Below the pieces are notes generated by a model that did no database searches, was not told where the DNA came from, and saw nothing but the letters and a program-made list of their open reading frames with translations. Positions 7,865 through 16,430 of a stretch of DNA of 64,000 nucleotides are shown piece by piece (position 1 is the first letter of the stretch; every line of letters starts with the position of its first letter). Source of the stretch: Nocardioides sp. SLBN-35 (GTDB lineage Bacteria > Actinomycetota > Actinomycetes > Propionibacteriales > Nocardioidaceae). The DNA is taken from the NCBI RefSeq assembly GCF_006715725.1, contig NZ_VFNU01000001.1:496001-560000 (forward strand), read 5' to 3'. The position numbers were made by a program, and so were the translations under genes.

Positions 7865-10204
7865 CTACTGCGTGACCAGCACCGCCTGCACCTGGTCCTC
7901 CAGTGGCGGTGTGAGAGCGTCGTCGCCGGTGACGATCTCCACCGTGCGGATCGTCCCGGTGAACCGGTACCCGTCGCGGGTGCCGTAGTCGTCGGTGACC
8001 GGCGTGCCGCGGTCGATGCCGACGTCGAGGGTCTGGTCCATCGAGAACATGCCGGGCAGCGAGCGCTCCAGCCGGCCCTCGGCGACCACCGACCCGTCGA
8101 GGACCAGCGTGACCGATGCGCCCCTGCCGAGCCCCCCGCCGTCGTACGCGAACCGGAGCTCGGCCACGTGCTCCCCCTCGGCCAGCGGGACCGACGAGCG
8201 TACGTGCGTCCAGTCGATCGCGGCGTAGCTGTAGGCCCAGGTCAGCACGCCGTCGCGCACGTAGAGCGACCAGCCGCCGAAGTACCCGCCCTGCGCGACC
8301 AGCACGCCCCGGGTCGAGGGGCCGCCCGAGAACACCGCGCGGACCAGGTGGGAGGCGTTGCGGACGATCGGTACGGCGTCGTCGCGCAGGCGTCCCGAGG
8401 TCGGGCCGAGCACGATCGACTCCGGGGGTGCGGGCCGGCTGCCCGCGGAGCGGGCGAAGACGAGCTTGTCGTCCATCGGGAGCACGTGGTTGCGCCGGGC
8501 CTCCTCGAGGAAGAGCGCCTGCAGGGCGGCGAGCCGCTCGGGCTCGACCGCCGCGAGGTCACGGGCCTGGGTCCAGTCCGTGGTGGTGTCGTACAGCTCC
8601 CAGCGGTCGTCCTCGAAGCGCGGCGTCTCCTCGAACCGCGGGTGCCAGGGCGCCTTGTGCGCGGCGACCGCGGTCCAGCCCTCGTGGTAGATCCCGCGGT
8701 TGCCGAACATCTCGAAGTACTGCGTGGTGTGGCGTTCGCCGGCCTCGGGAGCGTCGAAGGAGTAGGCGAACGAGACGCCGTCGAGGGGCGCCTGCTCGAC
8801 GCCGTCGATCGTCGAGGGCACGGGTACGCCGGCCACCTCGAGCAGTGTGGGCAGCACGTCGTTGACGTGGTGCCACTGGTGGCGAACCTCGCCCCGTGCC
8901 TTGATCCCACGCGGCCAGTGCACGACCAGCCCGTTGCGGGTGCCGCCGTAGTGGGAGGCGACCTGCTTGGTCCACTGGTACGGCGTGTCCATGGCCACCG
9001 CCCAGCCCGCGGGGTAGTGCGCGTAGGTGTCGGGGCCGCCGAGCTCTCCGGGCCGCTCCTCGATGAACCGGGCGATCCGCTCGGGCGACTCCTCGATCCC
9101 GTTGAAGTGCAGCGCCTCGTTGAGCGTGCCCGCCTCGCCGCCCTCGGCGGAGGCGCCGTTGTCGCCGAGGATGTAGAGCACGATCGTGTTGTCGAGCTCT
9201 CCGCGCTCGCGGAGCGCCTCGACCACCCGCCCCACCTGGGCGTCGGTGTGCTCCGCGAACGCGGCGTACAGCTCCATCAGGCGCTGCCCCGTCTCCCGCT
9301 CGAGGTCGGAGACCTCGTCCCAGTGCGGTACGCCGGGCGTCCAGGGAGCCAGCTCCGCGTCCGGCGGTACGACGCCCAGCGCGCGCTGCTTCTCGAGGGT
9401 GATCTCGCGTTGGCGGTCCCAGCCGTGCGCGAACTCCCCGCGGTAGCGGTCGCGCCACTGCGCCGGCACCTGGAAGGGCGCGTGGGTGGCGCCGAAGGCC
9501 AGGTAGCAGAACCACGGCTTGTCCGGCGCGTGCCGGCGCACGTCGCCGGTCCAGGCGATCGCACGGTCGGCCAGGTCCTCCGAGAGGTGGTAGCCCTCGG
9601 CGGCGGTGCGCGGCGGGTCGACGAAGGTGGTGCCGTCGACGAGGGTCGGCTCGAACTGGCTGGCCTCGCCGCCGAGGAAGCCGTAGAACCGGTCGAATCC
9701 CTCGCCGGTCGGCCACCGGTCGAACGGCCCGGCGGCGGTCTGCTCCCACGGCGGGGTCTGGTGCCACTTGCCGAACGCACCCGTCGAGTACCCGTTGCCG
9801 CGCAGGATCTGCGCGAGGGTTCCGGCGCTGCGCGGCCGTTGGCCGTCGTACCCGGGCGCACCGGTGGAGATCTCCATGACCGTGCCGACGCCGACGGCGT
9901 GGTGGTTGCGGCCGGTCATCAGGGCGGCGCGGGTGGGGGAGCACAGGGCCGTGGTGTGGAAGCGCGTGTAGCGCAGCCCGTCCTCGGCCAGCTCCTCGGC
10001 GACCGGCGTGCGGCACGGCCCGCCGAACACGGACGGGGCGCCGAAGCCCATGTCGTCGAGCAGGACGACCAGCACGTTCGGCGCGCCCTCGGGGGCGTCG
10101 AGGCGCTCGCGCAGCGGCAGCGGCGCGACCTGGTCGCGGGCGTCGAGCTCGGCCTCGAAGGGGGCGCGGTCGCGGTGGAAGGGCAGGTGGGTGCGGTCGG
10201 TCAT
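7865..10204 (-). CDS. Sulfatase (arylsulfatase family, Cys-type)
   Basis: Hydrolyses sulfate esters. The active-site signature is CSPTRAALMTGR with Cys88, which must be converted to formylglycine; the enzyme for this is encoded immediately upstream. Metal ligands Asp50-Asp51 (LLDDMGFG), Lys146 and His148 (GKWH), and the late DN pair in YILGDNGASAEGG are in place. At 779 residues it is the long actinobacterial form (compare mycobacterial AtsA/AtsD, about 790), with a C-terminal beta-rich region. No signal peptide is seen, so a cytoplasmic enzyme acting on imported esters fits. Last gene of a likely operon with an ABC importer. Confidence 0.95.
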   Translation of the reverse strand: MTDRTHLPFHRDRAPFEAELDARDQVAPLPLRERLDAPEGAPNVLVVLLDDMGFGAPSVFGGPCRTPVAEELAEDGLRYTRFHTTALCSPTRAALMTGRNHHAVGVGTVMEISTGAPGYDGQRPRSAGTLAQILRGNGYSTGAFGKWHQTPPWEQTAAGPFDRWPTGEGFDRFYGFLGGEASQFEPTLVDGTTFVDPPRTAAEGYHLSEDLADRAIAWTGDVRRHAPDKPWFCYLAFGATHAPFQVPAQWRDRYRGEFAHGWDRQREITLEKQRALGVVPPDAELAPWTPGVPHWDEVSDLERETGQRLMELYAAFAEHTDAQVGRVVEALRERGELDNTIVLYILGDNGASAEGGEAGTLNEALHFNGIEESPERIARFIEERPGELGGPDTYAHYPAGWAVAMDTPYQWTKQVASHYGGTRNGLVVHWPRGIKARGEVRHQWHHVNDVLPTLLEVAGVPVPSTIDGVEQAPLDGVSFAYSFDAPEAGERHTTQYFEMFGNRGIYHEGWTAVAAHKAPWHPRFEETPRFEDDRWELYDTTTDWTQARDLAAVEPERLAALQALFLEEARRNHVLPMDDKLVFARSAGSRPAPPESIVLGPTSGRLRDDAVPIVRNASHLVRAVFSGGPSTRGVLVAQGGYFGGWSLYVRDGVLTWAYSYAAIDWTHVRSSVPLAEGEHVAELRFAYDGGGLGRGASVTLVLDGSVVAEGRLERSLPGMFSMDQTLDVGIDRGTPVTDDYGTRDGYRFTGTIRTVEIVTGDDALTPPLEDQVQAVLVTQ

Positions 10205-10222
10205 CGGGGGTCCGTTCGGTGA

Positions 10223-11239
10223 TCAGGAGGGACGGGGAAGGGAGTTGCCGCACCGGAAGCCGATGTTGGCGGAGGCCGAGTCGGGGGTGTTGCCGGTGCG
10301 GGCGGCGACCCGGTAGCGGTTGCAGTAGGAGTCGTGGCACAGGTACGAGCCGCCACGCATCACGCGGTGGGTGCCGTGGTCCGGCCCGTGCGGGTCGAAA
10401 CCGGGGGAGCGGCCGTAGTAGCTCGGATCGAACCAGTCCGCGCACCACTCCCAGACGTTCCCGACGGTCTGGAAGAGGCCGTACCCGTTGGGCCGGTAGG
10501 ACTTCACCGGGGCGGTGGTGAGGTAGCCGTCGTCGAGGTCGTTGGCGACGGGGAAGTCGCCCTGCCAGACGTTGAGCCGCCAGGCGCGCCCGTCGTGCAG
10601 CTCGTCGCCCCACGGGAACCGCCGGCCCTCGAGCCCGCCGCGTGCGGCGAACTCCCACTCGGCCTCGGTCAGCAGCCGCTTGCCGGCCCAGCGGCAGTAG
10701 GCCTGCGCGTCGTGCCAGGTCACGTGCACGACCGGGTGGTGCGGCAGGTCGCCGATCGAGGAGAGCGGACCCGCGGGATGCCGCCAGTCCGCGCCCTTCA
10801 CCGCGACCCACCACGGCGTCGTGTCGAGCCGGTGGAGCACGTCGCCGCGGCTCGCCTCGACGGCGAGGTGGAAGACCGCCGAGACACCGAGCTGCTCGGC
10901 CTCGGTCACGTAGCCGGTCGCCTTCACGAAGCGGGCGAACGCCACGTTGGTCACTGCCGTCTCGTCGACGAGGTACGGCGCCAGCGCCACCTCGTGCACC
11001 GGGCCCTCGCCGTCGCCGGGCGCGCCGTCGCCGAAGGCGTCGCCCATCGCGAAAGCCCCGCCGGGGACCGGCTTCTGCTTCCCCCCGGTGGTCGAGGAGG
11101 TCGCGCTGCGACCGTCTCGAGACCTCTGGCCGAGGTGCTGGGCGGTTCCCCGTGGGAGCGCCCCGGCCACGGGCCCGGAGGTCTCGAGACGGCCGCGGGC
11201 GGCCTCCTCGACCACCGGGTGGCAGCAGGCTCCGCTCAC
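10223..11239 (-). CDS. Formylglycine-generating enzyme (sulfatase activator)
   Basis: Copper-dependent oxidase that turns the sulfatase CxPxR cysteine into formylglycine. The core starts at VPGGAFAMGDAF and ends with the family hallmark CHDSYCNRYRVAARTGNTPDS, whose two cysteines (301 and 306) are the redox pair known from M. tuberculosis and human enzymes, then GFRC. Start GTG 11239 overlaps the upstream ATPase stop as GTGA. The N-terminal 60 residues (PVVEEAARGRLETSG and onward) are not conserved: they are translated from two inverted copies of a dispersed repeat (11085-11124 and 11180-11217). A later GTG near 11170 is another possible start. It ends 18 bases before the sulfatase start. Confidence 0.93.
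   Translation of the reverse strand: MSGACCHPVVEEAARGRLETSGPVAGALPRGTAQHLGQRSRDGRSATSSTTGGKQKPVPGGAFAMGDAFGDGAPGDGEGPVHEVALAPYLVDETAVTNVAFARFVKATGYVTEAEQLGVSAVFHLAVEASRGDVLHRLDTTPWWVAVKGADWRHPAGPLSSIGDLPHHPVVHVTWHDAQAYCRWAGKRLLTEAEWEFAARGGLEGRRFPWGDELHDGRAWRLNVWQGDFPVANDLDDGYLTTAPVKSYRPNGYGLFQTVGNVWEWCADWFDPSYYGRSPGFDPHGPDHGTHRVMRGGSYLCHDSYCNRYRVAARTGNTPDSASANIGFRCGNSLPRPS
11085..11124 (+). repeat. Short palindromic dispersed repeat (REP-like), copy 1
   Basis: About 38 bases starting GGTGGTCGAGGAGGTCGCGC and ending CGTCTCGAGACC, with an inner stem GGTCGC/GCGACC. It lies inside the formylglycine-generating enzyme reading frame. A second copy in the opposite direction follows 55 bases away. 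Confidence 0.7.
11180..11217 (-). repeat. Short palindromic dispersed repeat (REP-like), copy 2
   Basis: Inverse-orientation copy, GGTCTCGAGACGGCCGCG then CTCCTCGACCACC on the plus strand. With copy 1 it forms a larger inverted pair encoding the non-conserved N-terminus of the formylglycine-generating enzyme. Confidence 0.65.
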
Positions 11240-12900
11240 GACGCGAGCTCGCGCACCCGGCGGCCGCCGCGACGGGCCGGGTCCGGCACGGGGACGGCGT
11301 CGAGCAGCCGGCGCGTGTAGTCCGCCTCCGGCTGCGCGAACACCCGGCCCACCGGGCCGATCTCGACCAGCTGCCCCGCGCGGAGCACGGCCACCCGGTC
11401 GGCCACCTGGTGCACGACCGCGAGGTCGTGACTGATGAACAGGCAGGCGAACCCGAGCTGCTCCTGCAGGTCGCGGAACAGGGCGAGCACCCGCGCCTGC
11501 ACCGACACGTCCAGGGCGCTGGTGGGCTCGTCGGCCACCAGCAGGGCGGGCTCCAGGGCCAGGGCGCGGGCCAGGGCGATCCGCTGCCGCTGGCCGCCGG
11601 AGAGCTCGCGGGGGCGGCGCTCGGCGTACGACACCGGCAGCTGGACCGCCTCGAGGAGCTCGGCCACCCGCGCATCCCGCTCGGCCGGGGTGCCGACGCG
11701 ATGGATGTCCAGCGGTTCGCGGATGCTCGCGCCCACGGCGTAGCGCGGGTCGAGCGAGGCCTCGGGGTCCTGGTGCACGAACGCCAGCCCGCGGCGCAGG
11801 TGGCGCCGCTCGGCGCGCGGGGCGGCGAGCACGTCCTCGCCGCGCAGCAGCACCTGCCCGTCGGCCAGCGGCACCAGGCCCGCGGCCAGCCGGCCGAGGG
11901 TGGTCTTGCCCGAGCCGGACTCGCCGACCAGGCCGACCACCTCGCCGGGCGCCACCGACAGCGAGACGTCCGAGATCGCGGGGAAGGCGCGCCCCCGGCG
12001 GCTGGATCCGTAGTGCACGTGGACGCCGCGGAACTCCACGGCCGGCACGACCCCAGCCGGGGCGTCTCGTGACGGTCGCTCCGCGACCTCCTCGACGTCC
12101 GAGCGCTCGGGCAGGCGCAGCACGGAGGCGAGCAGCGTCTTCGTGTACGGCTCGCGCGGCTGGGCGAACAGCGCCCGGGTCTCGCCCTCCTCGACGACGT
12201 GGCCGGCCTGCAGCACCACGACCCGGTCCGCGATCTCCGCGACCACGCCCATGTTGTGGGTGATCAGCACGATCGCGGTGCCGGTCCGCTCGCGGATGCG
12301 GTCGAGCAACCGCAGGATCTCGGCCTGCACGGTGACGTCGAGGGCGGTCGTGGGCTCGTCGGCGAGCAGCACGTCCGGCTCGTTGGCCAGCGCCAGCGCG
12401 AGCACGACGCGTTGCTTCTGGCCGCCCGAGAGCTGGTGCGGGTACGACGACAGCCGGCGCTCCGGCTCGGGGATCTCCACCGCGCGCAGCAGCTCGATCG
12501 CCCGCTCCGTAGCGGCCTTCCGCGACCTCGTGCCGTGCGCCCTCAGCGCCTCGCGCAGCTGCCAGCCGATGGTGCGGACCGGGTTGAGCGCCGTCTGGGG
12601 CTCCTGGAACACCATCGCGATCCGGGCGCCCCGGATCTGGTTGAGGTCGGCCTCGGGCAGGCCGAGGATCTCCTCGCCGTCGTACCGGATGGAGCCGGTG
12701 GCCCTCGCTCCCGGCGGCAGCAGTCCGAGGACGGCGCGGGCGGTCATCGACTTGCCGGAACCGGACTCGCCCACCAGGGCGAGGATCTCACCGCGGTGGA
12801 GCGCGACCGACACGTCCTCGACGGCGGGCCGCGGGTGGGCGAAGGAGATGGCGAGGTGCTCGATCGAGAGCACCTCCTCGGTGGAGTGGAGATCAAGCAC
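11236..12900 (-). CDS. Oligopeptide-type ABC importer, double ATPase (DppD-DppF fusion)
   Basis: One polypeptide carrying both nucleotide-binding domains of an Opp/Dpp-type importer. Domain 1 (about residues 10-260): GESGSGKS, LSGGQKQRV, VLLADEPTTALD. Domain 2 (about 290-540): GESGSGKT, LSGGQRQRI, LLVADEPTSALD. Each is followed by an oligopeptide/dipeptide C-terminal segment (REPYTKTLL and EADYTRRLL). The GTG at 12900 gives 554 residues; the frame is open to 13011 but that stretch is permease coding DNA in another frame. The start overlaps the permease stop by 8 bases and the stop overlaps the next gene by 4. Given the sulfatase genes downstream it probably powers uptake of sulfated compounds. 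Confidence 0.93.
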   Translation of the reverse strand: MLDLHSTEEVLSIEHLAISFAHPRPAVEDVSVALHRGEILALVGESGSGKSMTARAVLGLLPPGARATGSIRYDGEEILGLPEADLNQIRGARIAMVFQEPQTALNPVRTIGWQLREALRAHGTRSRKAATERAIELLRAVEIPEPERRLSSYPHQLSGGQKQRVVLALALANEPDVLLADEPTTALDVTVQAEILRLLDRIRERTGTAIVLITHNMGVVAEIADRVVVLQAGHVVEEGETRALFAQPREPYTKTLLASVLRLPERSDVEEVAERPSRDAPAGVVPAVEFRGVHVHYGSSRRGRAFPAISDVSLSVAPGEVVGLVGESGSGKTTLGRLAAGLVPLADGQVLLRGEDVLAAPRAERRHLRRGLAFVHQDPEASLDPRYAVGASIREPLDIHRVGTPAERDARVAELLEAVQLPVSYAERRPRELSGGQRQRIALARALALEPALLVADEPTSALDVSVQARVLALFRDLQEQLGFACLFISHDLAVVHQVADRVAVLRAGQLVEIGPVGRVFAQPEADYTRRLLDAVPVPDPARRGGRRVRELAS

Positions 12901-13783
12901 GGCGGGCCTCCGACAGCGACTGGGAGATGAGCAGGAGCCCGAGGACCAGCGCGACCACGACGGCCAGCGGGCCCACGGCGAAGAACGGTGCGTCGTGCAG
13001 GAGACGGACACCGTCCTTGATGAGCGAGCCCAGCGAGGGGTGCGGTGGCCGCACGCCCAGGCCGAGGAAGCTCATCGCGCCCTCGACGAACACCGCCACC
13101 GACATGGAGACGGCGAGCTGGACGGTGAGCGGCTCGAGCGAGTTGGGCAGCACGTGCTTGCGCAGCACCCACGCCGGTCCGGCGCCGACGACCTGCGACG
13201 CCTCGACGAACGGCATCTCGCGGACGGTGCGCACCGCGGTGCGCACCAGCCGCCCGAACACCGGGATCTCGAGCGCGACGATCACGATGCCGACCGTCAG
13301 CAGGCCGGGGCCGAGGAAGGCGGTCAGCAGGATGCCGAGGATCAGTGCCGGGAAGGCGAGCAGCAGGTCGAACACCCGCTGCGCGATGACGTCGGTGACC
13401 GACCACCAGCTGGTGACCAGCCCGAGCAGGACCCCGAGCACCGCACCGACCGGGACGGCCGCGAAGACGACGACCAGGTCGGCCCGGATGCCGTAGAGCG
13501 TGCGGGACAGGATGTCCCGGTTCAGCTCGTCGGTGCCGAGCCAGTGCCCGGCCGTCGGGCCGAGCAGGTTGGCGCCCTTCACCTGCTCGGTGGGCCCGTA
13601 CGGCGCCAGCAGCGGCCCGAGCACGCCGAGCAGCACGACCGTGCCGACGAGCACGACCCCGACCAGGCCACGGCCGTGGCGCAGGGCGTGCAGCAGGCCC
13701 GGGCGCCGGGCGGGCGCGGGGTCGCCGGGGACCGGTCCGACCGGGACCGGGACGATCGGCTCGGCGACGGCGATGTCGGTCAT
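12893..13783 (-). CDS. Oligopeptide-type ABC importer permease (DppC-like)
   Basis: Inner-membrane permease of 296 residues. After a Pro-rich cytoplasmic N-terminus comes a first membrane helix (GLVGVVLVGTVVLLGVLGPL), the DppC-type NLLGPTAGHWLGTDELNRDILSR region split across the loop (positions 13490-13580), and the EAA loop VEASQVVGAGPAWVLRKHVLPN. Start ATG 13783 overlaps the previous permease stop as ATGA, which rules out the much longer open frame to 14377. Works with the DppB-like permease and the double ATPase. Confidence 0.93.
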   Translation of the reverse strand: MTDIAVAEPIVPVPVGPVPGDPAPARRPGLLHALRHGRGLVGVVLVGTVVLLGVLGPLLAPYGPTEQVKGANLLGPTAGHWLGTDELNRDILSRTLYGIRADLVVVFAAVPVGAVLGVLLGLVTSWWSVTDVIAQRVFDLLLAFPALILGILLTAFLGPGLLTVGIVIVALEIPVFGRLVRTAVRTVREMPFVEASQVVGAGPAWVLRKHVLPNSLEPLTVQLAVSMSVAVFVEGAMSFLGLGVRPPHPSLGSLIKDGVRLLHDAPFFAVGPLAVVVALVLGLLLISQSLSEARRA

Positions 13784-14742
13784 CAGGAGACTCCGTTCAG
13801 CCGCACGCGCGGGTCGAGCCACGCGTGGATCAGGTCGCTGGCGAGTTGGGTGAGCACGAACACGACGACCGAGAGCAGCAGCAGGACCTGGACGACGGGG
13901 TAGTCGCGCGAGGAGATCCCCTGCTCGATCAGCCGGCCCAGGCCGGGCCAGGCGAAGACCGCCTCGACCAGGATCGCGCCGCCGAGCAGGGTGCCGAACT
14001 GGATGCCCAGCACCGTGATCGACGACGGCAGTGCGTTGCGCAGCGCCTGGGTGAGCACGATGCGGCGGCGCGGGATGCCGAGCGCGCGGGCCGTGGTGAC
14101 GTACGGCTGCTGCAGCTGGGTGCGCAGCCCCTCGGTCAGGAACCGGGTCAGGGCCGCCCACGCCGGGAGGGCGAGCGCCAGGCCGGGCAGCAGGAGGTAC
14201 TGGAAGGCGATGTCCGGGTGGGAGAAGAACCCGCCCGGCGGCGTACCTCCGGCGGGCAGCACCGGGAAGCGCACCGCGAACACCAGCACCAGCACCAGGG
14301 CCGTCGCGAAGGTCGGCACCGCCACCGCGGCCGTGTTGAGCGCGGACAGCAGCGAGTTGAGCCACCGCTTGTCCCACACGACCGCGGCGGTGCTGGTCAC
14401 CAGCGCGCCTGCCGCGGCCAGCACGAGCGCGAACAGGGTCAGCACCACGGTGTTGAGCGCGCCGTCGGCGATCAGGTCGCCGACGTCGCCGCCGAGCTTG
14501 TACGACGGCCCGAGGTCGAAGCGCGCCAGGTCACCGAGCCAGTGGACGTACTGGCTCCAGAAGGGCTGGTCCAGCCCGAGCTCCGCGCGGATGGCCGCGC
14601 GGGACTCGGGGGTGGCGTCCGGCCCGGCGAGCACCGAGACCGGGTCGCCGGGCACCAGCCGGATCAGGGCGAAGATGCCGATCGAGGCCAGCACCGTCAC
14701 CAACAGGGCCGAGCCCAGTCTGCTGAGGAGATAGCGGATCAT
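13783..14742 (-). CDS. Oligopeptide-type ABC importer permease (DppB-like)
   Basis: 319-residue permease starting MIRYLLSRLGSALLVTVLAS, the classic DppB N-terminal helix, followed by the periplasmic PGDPVSVLAGPDATPES segment and six membrane helices. The EAA motif is in YVTTARALGIPRRRIVLTQAL and the C-terminal helix in VQVLLLLSVVVFVLTQLASD. It starts 18 bases after the binding-protein stop and ends by overlapping the second permease. Confidence 0.93.
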   Translation of the reverse strand: MIRYLLSRLGSALLVTVLASIGIFALIRLVPGDPVSVLAGPDATPESRAAIRAELGLDQPFWSQYVHWLGDLARFDLGPSYKLGGDVGDLIADGALNTVVLTLFALVLAAAGALVTSTAAVVWDKRWLNSLLSALNTAAVAVPTFATALVLVLVFAVRFPVLPAGGTPPGGFFSHPDIAFQYLLLPGLALALPAWAALTRFLTEGLRTQLQQPYVTTARALGIPRRRIVLTQALRNALPSSITVLGIQFGTLLGGAILVEAVFAWPGLGRLIEQGISSRDYPVVQVLLLLSVVVFVLTQLASDLIHAWLDPRVRLNGVS

Positions 14743-14760
14743 CGTGGGCTCACTCTCCGG

Positions 14761-16356
14761 TCACTTCGTCAGGTAGGTGTCGTAGAACAGCGGCTCGCCA
14801 CGCTTGGTCTCGCCGATGTCGTGGACCTGGGTGCTGCTCGCGTCCTGCGGAAGCGTGATCGCGATCTCCAGCAGGAACGAGCCCTCGAGCAGCTGCTCGT
14901 CGAGCGCGGCGTAGTCGGCCGGGTCGACCGCGCCGGCCTTCTGCTTCCAGACCTTCTCGGCGGCCGCCTTGTAGTCGGCGTCGACGTACAGCGAGGCGTT
15001 GTGGTCGGCGTTGAAGGGGTACGCCGAGACCGCGAGCGTGGACGGCGTGTAGTGCGCGTAGGCGTGGCTGAGGATCCACAGCGCCGGGAACTTCGCGCCG
15101 ATCAGCTGCTGGATCACCTGGGCCTGCTCCTGCGGGTCGAGCTCGACCTCGATGCCGACCTTCGCGAGGTCCGCCTGCACGATCTGCGCGATGGCGCCGT
15201 AGATCGGGTTCTCCGAGGGGTAGGTCAGCGGCAGCTTCGGGATCGCGACGCCGTCGGCCTTCGCCTCGTCGACGAGGGTCTTGGCCTTGTCGAGGTCGTA
15301 GTCGTAGGTGGCGTTGGCCTTCTCGTCGTACGCCGGCGAGTAGCTCGGCCACGGCAGGCTGATCGGGACGCCGGCACCGCGGAAGACCTCGTCGACGACG
15401 CGCTTGCGGTCGAGCGCGTAGGCGATCGCCTGGCGCACCCGCACGTCGGACAGCGCCGGGTTGGTGACGTTCGTGCCGACGTACACCTGGCTCTCGGCGC
15501 CGTCCCACTGGTTGACGTGGAACTGGTCGTCCTTGCCCAGGCTCTCGAAGTCGCGGTACGACGCACCGAGGATCAGGTCGAGCTGGTGGGCCCGGAGCTG
15601 GGCGACCTGGGCCTGCGGGTCGGGGATGACGCTGACGTCGATGCCGTCCAGTGCAGGCTTGCCGCGCCAGTAGTCGTCGTTGCGCGTGAAGCTGATCTCG
15701 GCGCCGGGGCTCCAGGACGCGAACTCGAACGGGCCGGTGCCGACGAAGGCCTTGCCCTCACGGAGCTGGTCGATCGTGTCCTTGTCGATGATCGGCAGCA
15801 TGTCGAGCAGGTCGAAGACGTTGCTGAGCGGGTGCGCGAAGGTCAGCGTGATCGCGTGCTCGTCGCTGGTGTCGAAGCCGGTGATGGCTGCGGCGGTGCG
15901 CTGCAGCTGCACCGTCCAGACCGGGTCCGCCCAGGTCTTGATGCTGAACTCCACGTCCTTGCTGGTGAACGGCCGACCGGAGTGGAACTTCACGTCGTCG
16001 CGCAGCTGCAGGGTGAGCCGGGTGCCGTCCTGCGAGAGCTCCCACGACGTCGCCAGCGACGGCTGCGGCTCGAGCTCGTCGAGCGGGTAGTCGATGAGCG
16101 AGTCGTAGACGCTGCCGATCAGCAGGTTGATGGAGTCGCTGGAGTTCGTGAAGATCCGCGCCGGGATGATGTCGTTGAGGGCGCCGACGCGCAGGGTGCC
16201 GCCCTCCTGGCGTTCGCCGGAGCCGGCCTTCAGCTCGTCGACGGCCGACGAGCACGCCGTCGCCGCCAGCAGGGTGGTCGCGGCGAGGAGTGCGGCCGCG
16301 AGGCGGCGGAGGCGTCGGGGTCGCCGGCGCGGGTGCGCGGGGGCAGAGCTGGACAC
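14761..16356 (-). CDS. Solute-binding lipoprotein, family 5 (importer component)
   Basis: Extracytoplasmic receptor of the importer, 531 residues. An Arg-rich start leads into a hydrophobic stretch and the lipobox LLAATAC with the lipidated Cys at about residue 35. The family 5 signature region GGTLRVGALNDIIPARIF and the SxLTFxLRDDVKFHSGxPF-type segment (LTLQLRDDVKFHSGRPFTSK) are clear. The family normally binds peptides, nickel or heme-like ligands but has members for many organic solutes. Its operon with sulfatase and activator genes argues for a sulfate ester as ligand (inference). Confidence 0.93.
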   Translation of the reverse strand: MSSSAPAHPRRRPRRLRRLAAALLAATTLLAATACSSAVDELKAGSGERQEGGTLRVGALNDIIPARIFTNSSDSINLLIGSVYDSLIDYPLDELEPQPSLATSWELSQDGTRLTLQLRDDVKFHSGRPFTSKDVEFSIKTWADPVWTVQLQRTAAAITGFDTSDEHAITLTFAHPLSNVFDLLDMLPIIDKDTIDQLREGKAFVGTGPFEFASWSPGAEISFTRNDDYWRGKPALDGIDVSVIPDPQAQVAQLRAHQLDLILGASYRDFESLGKDDQFHVNQWDGAESQVYVGTNVTNPALSDVRVRQAIAYALDRKRVVDEVFRGAGVPISLPWPSYSPAYDEKANATYDYDLDKAKTLVDEAKADGVAIPKLPLTYPSENPIYGAIAQIVQADLAKVGIEVELDPQEQAQVIQQLIGAKFPALWILSHAYAHYTPSTLAVSAYPFNADHNASLYVDADYKAAAEKVWKQKAGAVDPADYAALDEQLLEGSFLLEIAITLPQDASSTQVHDIGETKRGEPLFYDTYLTK

Positions 16357-16373
16357 AGGTGTTCCTTTCAGTC

Positions 16374-16411
16374 GGTGGTCGAGGAGGTCGCGCAGCGACC
16401 GTCACGAGACC
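16374..16411 (+). repeat. Short palindromic dispersed repeat (REP-like), copy 3
   Basis: GGTGGTCGAGGAGGTCGCGC then AGCGACCGTCACGAGACC, in the short gap between the ROK regulator stop and the binding-protein start. It is almost identical to copy 1 and to the copy at 42921-42954. It can fold into a small stem-loop. Confidence 0.75.
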
Positions 16412-16430
16412 CGGTCGCGGGCAGGGGTGG

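Noticed and set aside
8559..11675. 1038-codon minus-strand frame across sulfatase, activator and ATPase genes
   Set aside because: It is out of frame with three well-supported genes and has only Arg/Pro/Ala-rich sequence.
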